From the NCBI GenBank assembly GCA_020028375.1, contig JAHZNX010000055.1, positions 1 through 9,855 on the forward strand: a stretch of 9,855 nt of DNA. Reading direction: 5' to 3'. The DNA is from Betaproteobacteria bacterium (GTDB taxonomy: Bacteria; Pseudomonadota; Gammaproteobacteria; Burkholderiales; SG8-41). Positions 6,101-9,855 of the stretch are shown here, piece after piece. How positions within the stretch are numbered: the first letter of the stretch is position 1; every line of letters starts with the position of its first letter. The notes beneath the pieces are model-generated. The model was given only the letters and a program-made list of their open reading frames with translations, had not been told where the DNA came from and did not search any database. The position numbers were made by a program, and so were the translations under genes.

Positions 6101-6424
6101 ATGGAAGTATTCGGCATCCTCCTGCTCGCTGGAGTCGCCTGGCTCTGGCTCGACAGCCTCAAGGCGCGCGAAGCCGCGATCCGCGCCGCGCGCGAGGTCT
6201 GCGCGGCGGAGGGACTGCTGCTGCTCGACGACACGGTGGCGATCTCCGGGCTGAAGCCGGCGCGCGATGAAGAAGGGCGCCTCAAGCTGCAGCGCGCTTA
6301 CGATTTCGAATACAGCGACACTGGGAATAACCGCCTCAAGGGCAGCCTCGTCCTGCGGGGCCGCCGGCTGGTGGTAATAAATGTGGGAATGCGTATTGCG
6401 CCGGCCGTGAGGACGCTGCACTAG
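6101..6424 (+). CDS. DUF3301 family membrane-anchored protein
   Basis: 107 residues. DUF3301 is a small proteobacterial family of unknown function. One N-terminal membrane helix (MEVFGILLLAGVAWLWLDSL) is followed by a helix (KAREAAIRAAREVC), then LLLLDDTVAISGLKPARDEEGRLKLQRAYDF and EYSDTGNNRLKGSLVLRGRRL, all family-typical. The soluble part probably faces the cytoplasm. The start at 6101 follows the family pattern; an in-frame GTG at 6083 would add six residues, and neither has a clear Shine-Dalgarno sequence. The C-terminal end is slightly longer than I would expect (VINVGMRIAPAVRTLH). It converges with the TctC relic with 29 bases between. Confidence 0.85.
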   Translation: MEVFGILLLAGVAWLWLDSLKAREAAIRAAREVCAAEGLLLLDDTVAISGLKPARDEEGRLKLQRAYDFEYSDTGNNRLKGSLVLRGRRLVVINVGMRIAPAVRTLH

Positions 6425-6453
6425 CAGCGGTCGAGCCGCGACCCGCGCGTCAG

Positions 6454-6645
6454 CTATTCGGGCTGTATGCCCGCACGTTGTATGACCTTGGCCCAGCGCT
6501 CGACGTCGGTGGCGAGCAGCTGTGCAAACTCTTCAGGCGTGGTGCGCTGCGGATCGACACCCTGGCTCGCGAGCCGATCGCGGACGTCGGGCAGCCCGAG
6601 TACCGCGACGATCGCCAAAGCCAAAGCGCCGATGTTGAATTTCAG
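6454..6645 (-). pseudogene. TctC/Bug solute-binding protein relic with internal deletion
   Basis: Reading leftwards from 6645 the frame gives LKFNIGALALAIVAV joined directly to LGLPDVRDRLASQGVDPQ, then TTPEEFAQLLATDVERW and AKVIQRAGIQPE. The second part is the typical C-terminus of tripartite tricarboxylate transporter substrate-binding proteins (TctC/Bug, about 320 residues). The first part resembles the start of their signal peptide. About 250 residues in between are missing, so this looks like a gene that lost its middle. A near-perfect AAAGGAGG (6650-6657) sits four bases before a CTG codon where ATG would be expected. The product would be 63 residues and non-functional as a binding protein. 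It begins 17 bases after the stop of the upstream small gene. Confidence 0.72.
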
Positions 6646-6662
6646 GGATCCTCCTTTCAGAA

Positions 6663-6971
6663 TTACAGCCCTAGAATGCGGCCGATCTCGGCCACGTAAC
6701 GGCTGACCTGGATCCCTTCGGCGACGGTGGCGTCGAGCGCGTCATCGAAACGCTCGCGTATATCGTGCAGGGCGTCCCGGACCCAATGGTGCCTGCGCAC
6801 CGGCGACCGGAGCACGTTCTTGAGCGTGTCCACCTCGTCCCGCAGGCGCTGTAGGTCCTTCGATGGGCCCTGGACGCTGTTCAGGTCCCGCTCCAGGGCT
6901 TCGATCAATCTGGCGACTTCGTCGAGGTCGATCTGCCGGGAATCCTGGTCTTTCGCTTGCCTGGGGGCCAC
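6663..6971 (-). CDS. Small helical hypothetical protein
   Basis: 102 residues with a GTG start at 6971 and GGAG eight bases upstream. I do not recognise a named family. The sequence is highly charged and predicted all-helical, with a heptad-like stretch (about residues 15-55, including ARLIEALERDLNSV and LQRLRDEVDTLKNVL) suggesting a coiled coil. A second amphipathic part follows (WVRDALHDIRERFDDALD). There is no signal peptide, membrane segment or cysteine. It lies just downstream of tRNA-Gln on the same strand, and its stop abuts the Shine-Dalgarno sequence of the TctC relic. The codon pattern and SD support a real gene, but function is unknown. Confidence 0.65.
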   Translation of the reverse strand: MAPRQAKDQDSRQIDLDEVARLIEALERDLNSVQGPSKDLQRLRDEVDTLKNVLRSPVRRHHWVRDALHDIRERFDDALDATVAEGIQVSRYVAEIGRILGL

Positions 6972-6990
6972 GTCGGTATCTCCGGAGGAA

Positions 6991-7066
6991 TGGCAGCCCG
7001 CCGCGGACTCGAACCGCGAACCTTCCGCTTCAGAGGCGGACGCTCTACCAATTGCGCTAGCGGGCA
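6991..7066 (-). tRNA. tRNA-Gln (anticodon CTG)
   Basis: A 76-base cloverleaf including the encoded CCA. The anticodon arm TCCGC-CTCTGAA-GCGGA puts CTG at positions 34-36 (window 7033-7031). The T arm CGCGG-TTCGAGT-CCGCG is perfect, and the D loop has AATTGGTA. Discriminator G73 and a weak first acceptor pair fit glutaminyl-tRNA synthetase identity. Two stem positions do not pair: T1 with T72 (7066/6995) and G12 with A23 (7055/7044). All other stem pairs are Watson-Crick. It sits between the PCD gene and the helical small protein, on the same strand. Confidence 0.9.
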
Positions 7067-7098
7067 GCAGAAGGTTTGGACTGCATCATTAGCCAAAT

Positions 7099-7455
7099 CT
7101 ACTCCCCGGTTTCCCGGGAAAGCTGCTGGAACTCCTGGTCGGCTTTGGCTGCAAAAATAAAATCGCTCTCGGTCAGGCCGTCGATCTTGTGCGTCCAGAC
7201 GGTCAGGATGACTTTTCCCCAGGCGAGGTATATGTCGGGATGGTGGCCCTCTCGCTCCGCCAGCGCTCCGACCCTGTTGGTAAACGCAAGAGCCTGCCGG
7301 AAGTCCGGAAAGTCATATTTCTTGTTGAGATGATGCTCATTGATGCTGCTCCAATGATTCCCCAACTTTTCCCGTAACAGGGCCAGATCGCGGCCGTGCA
7401 AAGGGGGCACATTTCCAGTGCAGGGTATGCATTTCCCGTTCGCCAAATCGCTCAT
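7099..7455 (-). CDS. phhB: Pterin-4a-carbinolamine dehydratase
   Basis: 118 residues. The enzyme dehydrates 4a-hydroxytetrahydropterin so that the cofactor of phenylalanine hydroxylase can be reduced and reused; many bacteria without that enzyme also carry it. The family signature is clear: EGHHPDIYLAWGKVILTVW, with H71-H72-P73, W79 and H89, then IDGLTESDFIFAAKAD. The N-terminal CIPCTGNVPPL with a CxxC pair is common in bacterial members. AAGGAGG lies five bases upstream of the ATG. No hydroxylase gene is visible nearby, so its metabolic partner is not shown by context. The tRNA-Gln gene follows 32 bases downstream on the same strand. Confidence 0.93.
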   Translation of the reverse strand: MSDLANGKCIPCTGNVPPLHGRDLALLREKLGNHWSSINEHHLNKKYDFPDFRQALAFTNRVGALAEREGHHPDIYLAWGKVILTVWTHKIDGLTESDFIFAAKADQEFQQLSRETGE

Positions 7456-7507
7456 GGATGCCTCCTTGCTCCTGGTGAGGAGCGGGTGATCCTGGCCAGG
7501 CTAGCCA

Positions 7508-7561
7508 GTCGTGGAAAGTATCGCGCCAAACCCCGCCAGCGACAAATGGGCAAGACCATTT
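7508..7561 (+). repeat. Hairpin-core dispersed repeat, copy lacking most of the 5' hairpin
   Basis: GAAAGTATCGCGCCAAACCC, then CCAGCGACAAATGGGCAAG, match the core and left hairpin arm of the other copies. The 3' hairpin is shortened to AAATGG (7544-7549) and CCATTT (7556-7561). The 5' UUCG-type hairpin is largely absent. The heptad tract starts only two bases downstream. With the copy at 8446 it brackets the second PIN/antitoxin pair in direct orientation. Confidence 0.75.
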
Positions 7562-7563
7562 AC

Positions 7564-7747
7564 GAAGGCAGAAGGCAGAAGGAGGAAGGCAGACCCTCGC
7601 CCCAAGGCGGAAGTCGGAAGGATGACCTCAAACCCCGTGATGAGTGACTGGTGAGTTGGCAGTTGGCAGCCGTCAATGGGCAGTCACTGCAAAGTGCCCA
7701 CTGCAAACTGCAAACTTCGGGGGTCGACTCACGATTCACGCTTCATC
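7564..7747. repeat. Mosaic heptanucleotide tandem tract
   Basis: Period-7 units run through most of this spacer and change sequence along it: GAAGGCA, GAAGGCA, GAAGGAG, GAAGGCA (7564-7591); two CGGAA-type units (7606-7619); GTGATGA, GTGACTG, GTGAGTT (7637-7657); GGCAGTT, GGCAGCC (7658-7671); then ACTGCAA three times among related units (7686-7713); and ACTCACG, ATTCACG (7727-7740). The phase holds without a slip from 7637 to 7720. The last units overlap the stop codon of the second PIN toxin (7736-7738). The rest of the 7456-7735 gap holds only the adjacent hairpin-core copy. Confidence 0.75.
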
Positions 7748-8137
7748 AGCTTCGAGGTATTCATGCAGGCTGATGATCCGCACGCCGTGGAACTCCCGCA
7801 GTTCGAGCAGCGCCTGATCTCCGGTAACGATCGCGTCCACGTGGCCGGCGAGGGCGCATTCAAGCACGCGATTATCGGGTTCGTCTTTCACGACGCGTAG
7901 CTTTTGCCGGGGCCTCACAGCGACTCCAAGCTCGGAAAGGAGCAGCGCAACGCGGGAAAGCTCTTCCTTGTCCCGCGAGAACTTGCGCGCAAGGACGCCG
8001 AGCAGTTCGTCGAGGATTGGTTTGGAGAAGAAGAGCTGGTCCCGCTCTTCAACGACTTGGAGAAGGGCCGCTTCCCCCCGGCCGCCCGGAAATACCAGCG
8101 CCGATACCAGCACGTTGGTATCGAAGACGACCTTCAC
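7736..8137 (-). CDS. PIN-family toxin component (COG1569 type)
   Basis: 133 residues, GTG start at 8137. This is the 'putative toxin component, PIN family' group, distinct from the VapC at 3122. The active-site set is present: D6 in VVFDTNVLVSAL, E44 in PILDELLGVL, D88 in DEPDNRVLECAL, and D107 in DAIVTGDQALL. It is expected to be a Mg-dependent ribonuclease held inactive by the upstream antitoxin. The start overlaps the antitoxin stop by four bases (GTGA). The 3' end, EYLEADEA, runs into a heptad tract that includes the stop codon, so the terminus may have been altered by repeat change. RNA target unknown. Confidence 0.9.
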   Translation of the reverse strand: MKVVFDTNVLVSALVFPGGRGEAALLQVVEERDQLFFSKPILDELLGVLARKFSRDKEELSRVALLLSELGVAVRPRQKLRVVKDEPDNRVLECALAGHVDAIVTGDQALLELREFHGVRIISLHEYLEADEA

Positions 8138-8370
8138 GCGCCCAGGTAGCGCTCGAGGTCCTGCTCGGTGAGGATGCCTTTGTCGCGCGCCTTGCGGCTC
8201 CAGAACCCCTGGACGCCGCGCAGCTCCTGCAGCCGCCGCTCGACGCGCGCCTGCCGCAGCGCGTCCTGAACCACCGCGCTCAACGTCTTGCCCTCCGCGC
8301 GTGCCAAGGCCTCCGCTTCGCGCGCAAGCGCGGCGGGCAGCGAAATGGTTTTCTTGACGACGTTACCCAT
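8134..8370 (-). CDS. Ribbon-helix-helix antitoxin of the second pair
   Basis: 78 residues. The ribbon strand VVKKTISLP is followed by helices ALAREAEALARAEG and TLSAVVQDALRQARV. The C-terminal tail (GFWSRKARDKGILTEQDLERYL) is expected to bind the PIN toxin. The start at 8370 is preferred over an in-frame ATG at 8406, because the longer form would put the palindromic operator and -10 element inside the coding region. Neither start has a good Shine-Dalgarno sequence. It is the first gene of the two-gene operon, and its stop overlaps the toxin GTG by four bases. Probable autorepressor with its toxin. Confidence 0.88.
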   Translation of the reverse strand: MGNVVKKTISLPAALAREAEALARAEGKTLSAVVQDALRQARVERRLQELRGVQGFWSRKARDKGILTEQDLERYLGA

Positions 8371-8388
8371 GGGGTGGTGGGAGGTTCC

Positions 8389-8411
8389 GCGGTATGAATT
8401 AATCATACCGC
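8389..8411 (-). promoter_or_regulatory. Palindromic operator of the second RHH/PIN pair
   Basis: GCGGTATGA (8389-8397) and TCATACCGC (8403-8411) are exact reverse complements around a five-base ATTAA centre. The site is 18 bases upstream of the chosen antitoxin start and contains the predicted -10 element, as expected for an autoregulated ribbon-helix-helix operator. Confidence 0.8.
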
Positions 8412-8431
8412 ATTCGGGACGGGCTGATCAA
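8402..8431 (-). promoter_or_regulatory. Predicted sigma70-type promoter of the second RHH/PIN pair
   Basis: On the minus strand TTGATC (8431-8426) is followed after 18 bases by TATGAT (8407-8402): four and five matches to the consensus hexamers. The -10 lies inside the right arm of the operator, so repressor binding would block polymerase. Predicted from sequence only. Confidence 0.55.
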
Positions 8432-8445
8432 GCTAATAAGTCGGT

Positions 8446-8512
8446 TCAGACTCGACTTTCCTCGAAGTGTCGCGCCAAACCCCGACGACGACAAATGGGC
8501 AAGCCCATTTGT
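8446..8512 (+). repeat. Hairpin-core dispersed repeat, most complete copy
   Basis: Begins TCAGACTCGACTTTC, identical to the copy at 2976. It continues with GAAGTGTCGCGCCAAACCCC and ends in a perfect hairpin: ACAAATGGGC (8491-8500), AA, GCCCATTTGT (8503-8512). The 5' half can pair ACTT with AAGT. It lies between the upstream end of the second toxin-antitoxin operon and the 3' end of the oxidoreductase gene. There is no T-run after the hairpin on either strand, so it is not a typical intrinsic terminator. The 77 bases from here to the oxidoreductase stop show nothing else. Confidence 0.82.
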
Positions 8513-8589
8513 CAGGGCAAGCAATCAGTAACCTGGTCCGCCGCTTAGTCTCGTTACCCTATGGACGCATCACCTGCGGCTGCGGGCTG

Positions 8590-9855
8590 CTACTCCAGAG
8601 GCTTGAGATCGGCAAGCAGAGTAGGGATCAGCTCGGTGACGGTCGGGTGTATGTGCACCGCTTGTTGGATCACGGTATAGGGAGCGCGCGCATACATCAC
8701 GTCGAGAATCGAGTGAATCGCCTCATCGGCTTCGATGCCGAGGAGCGCCGCGCCGAGTATCAACTTGCTCTCCGCGTCCACCAGGATCCTCATGAATCCC
8801 TGGGTTTCACCGCGCTCTCTCGCTCGACCGACCCGACTCATCATCATCGTGCCCGCCAGCGCCTTGCGGCCCGAGGCCCTCACTTCCCGCTCCGTCATGC
8901 CGGCCCGGCCCAGCGGCGGGTCGATGTAGAGGGCGTACGCGGGGATGCGATCGGTCACCCGGCGACGGCCGCCATCGAGCAGGTTGGCGGCGACGATTTC
9001 GTAATCGTTGTACGAGGTGTGGGTGAAGGCCCCCCGGCCATTGGCGTCCCCGAGCGCCCAGATTCCAGGCACGTTGGTGCGCAGCTCGTCATCCACCAGG
9101 ATGTAGCCGCGCGCATCGGTCGTAACGCCGGCTTTTTCGAGCCCGAGGTCGTTGGTGTTGGGCACGCGGCCCACGGCCAGCAGCAAATGCGAGCCGGTGA
9201 CCTGGGGCGGTCCGCCTTCGCAGCTCACGCCCGCCGCGACGCCATTTCCGCGCTTCGCCACCGTGATGCACTTCGCGTTGAGCCTGATCTCGATACCTTC
9301 GCCTTCCAGGATCTTCTGAATTGCCGCCGAAATTTCCTCGTCTTCGCGGGCGATCAGCCGCGGTCCCATCTCCACGACCGTGATCCGGCTGCCGAAGCGA
9401 CGATACATCTGAGCGAATTCCAATCCGATATAGCTGCCGCCGATGATGACCAGATGCTCGGGCACGAAATCGATCTCCATCATGCTGGAATTGGTCAGGT
9501 AGCCGACTTCGGTGATGCCGGGCATGTCGGGCACGGACGCCCGCCCGCCGACGTTCAGGAAGATCTCCGCCGCCTCCAGCAGTCTCTCGTTAACGCGGAT
9601 GGTGCGGGGGCCTTCGAGACGCGCGTGACCTTCGAGCACCGTGAGGTTGGGCGTATTCCTGAGCCACTTGGTCACGCCTTCGTTGGATTGCCGCACAACG
9701 GAGTCCTTGCGCGCTTTCACGCGCATCATGTCCACGGTAACGTTCCCGTCGATCGCGACCCCGAAATCGGCGCCGTGGCGAGCCACATGCGCCGCGCGGG
9801 CACTCGCGATCAGGGTCTTGGTCGGGACGCAGCCGACGTTGACGCAGGTTCCGCC
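8590..9855 (-). CDS. FAD-dependent pyridine nucleotide-disulphide oxidoreductase (partial)
   Basis: 421 residues are visible; the N-terminal FAD-binding part (about 40 residues) lies beyond the window end. The redox-active disulphide motif GGTCVNVGCVPTK is at the edge (Cys codons 9846-9844 and 9831-9829). An NAD(P)-binding IIGGSYIGLEFAQ, the second FAD motif VPGIWALGD, the dimerisation domain (YIDPPLGRAGMTE, then ETQGFMRILVD) and the catalytic HPTVTE follow. It resembles the 'FAD-containing oxidoreductase' group often labelled mercuric reductase. However, the C-terminus ends LADLKPLE without the vicinal Cys pair of true MerA, so mercury reduction is unlikely. The natural electron acceptor is unknown. 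No partner gene is adjacent. Confidence 0.92.
   Translation of the reverse strand, partial: GGTCVNVGCVPTKTLIASARAAHVARHGADFGVAIDGNVTVDMMRVKARKDSVVRQSNEGVTKWLRNTPNLTVLEGHARLEGPRTIRVNERLLEAAEIFLNVGGRASVPDMPGITEVGYLTNSSMMEIDFVPEHLVIIGGSYIGLEFAQMYRRFGSRITVVEMGPRLIAREDEEISAAIQKILEGEGIEIRLNAKCITVAKRGNGVAAGVSCEGGPPQVTGSHLLLAVGRVPNTNDLGLEKAGVTTDARGYILVDDELRTNVPGIWALGDANGRGAFTHTSYNDYEIVAANLLDGGRRRVTDRIPAYALYIDPPLGRAGMTEREVRASGRKALAGTMMMSRVGRARERGETQGFMRILVDAESKLILGAALLGIEADEAIHSILDVMYARAPYTVIQQAVHIHPTVTELIPTLLADLKPLE

Noticed and set aside
6007..6285. N-terminal extension of the hydrolase reading frame
   Set aside because: It lies antisense to the DUF3301 gene. The signal peptide and strong Shine-Dalgarno sequence place the start at 6006.
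3095..6448. Shared 13-mer CCGCGACCCGCGC at about 3095 and 6436
   Set aside because: Short and extremely GC-rich; expected by chance in this composition, with no extended similarity on either side.
6905..7096. Open frames crossing the tRNA region on both strands
   Set aside because: They translate the tRNA-Gln sequence itself (a QLVERPPLKRKVRGSSP-type peptide, a common artefact).
7396..7647. 83-codon plus-strand open frame
   Set aside because: It runs antisense to the PCD start, then through a repeat copy and the heptad tract (EGRRQKEEGR-type peptide), a familiar spurious translation.
8491..8512. Perfect repeat hairpin as an intrinsic terminator for the oxidoreductase gene
   Set aside because: No U-tract follows on the minus strand, and it recurs at sites unrelated to gene ends; better treated as part of the repeat.
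1..9855. CRISPR array, insertion sequence or integrase gene
   Set aside because: No regularly spaced 25-40-bp repeats with unique spacers, and no transposase or recombinase frame, were found on either strand.

Overview
The window reads as a chromosomal stretch of an environmental betaproteobacterium (Burkholderiales, Rhodocyclales or Nitrosomonadales-like). The grounds are high GC, a DinB with the long fingers-side loop that I associate with betaproteobacterial Pol IV, a DUF3301 protein, and the remnant of a TctC/Bug solute-binding protein, a family greatly expanded in Burkholderiales. Family names are recalled from sequence patterns, not from a database search.

Layout. Bases 1-223 are non-coding and repeat-rich. 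dinB (224-1351, +) is followed by a DUF433/DUF5615 toxin-antitoxin-like pair (1434-2032, +). A leftward block follows: a DUF6933 gene (2089-2607), a DUF4926 gene (2667-2894) overlapping the last ~28 codons of a destroyed DUF6883 gene, and a ribbon-helix-helix/PIN (VapBC-type) pair (3122-3770) with an inverted-repeat operator. A large secreted alpha/beta-hydrolase-domain protein (3850-6006, -) is divergent from a DUF3301 protein (6101-6424, +). Next, on the minus strand, come a TctC relic whose middle is deleted (6454-6645), an unrecognised helical protein (6663-6971), tRNA-Gln(CTG) (6991-7066) and pterin-4a-carbinolamine dehydratase (7099-7455). After a 280-bp repeat-filled spacer there is a second ribbon-helix-helix/PIN pair (7736-8370) with a palindromic operator over its promoter. 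The window ends inside an FAD-dependent pyridine nucleotide-disulphide oxidoreductase (8590 to past 9855, -).

Non-coding structure. Two repeat families fill the spacers. The first is a ~65-bp element with a 5' UUCG-type hairpin, a TCGCGCCAAACCCC-type core and a 3' hairpin (ACAAATGGGC / GCCCATTTGT). It has three clear copies and two degraded ones, all in the same orientation. Both PIN/ribbon-helix-helix pairs are bracketed by copies, and another copy ends exactly where the DUF6883 gene is cut. The second family is heptanucleotide tandem tracts with changing unit sequence at several intergenic sites; two of them overlap stop codons (dinB and the second PIN toxin). The window is thus housekeeping genes interleaved with small toxin-antitoxin-type cassettes and gene remnants. 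The repeat-bracketed cassette arrangement is the most promising unexplained pattern.
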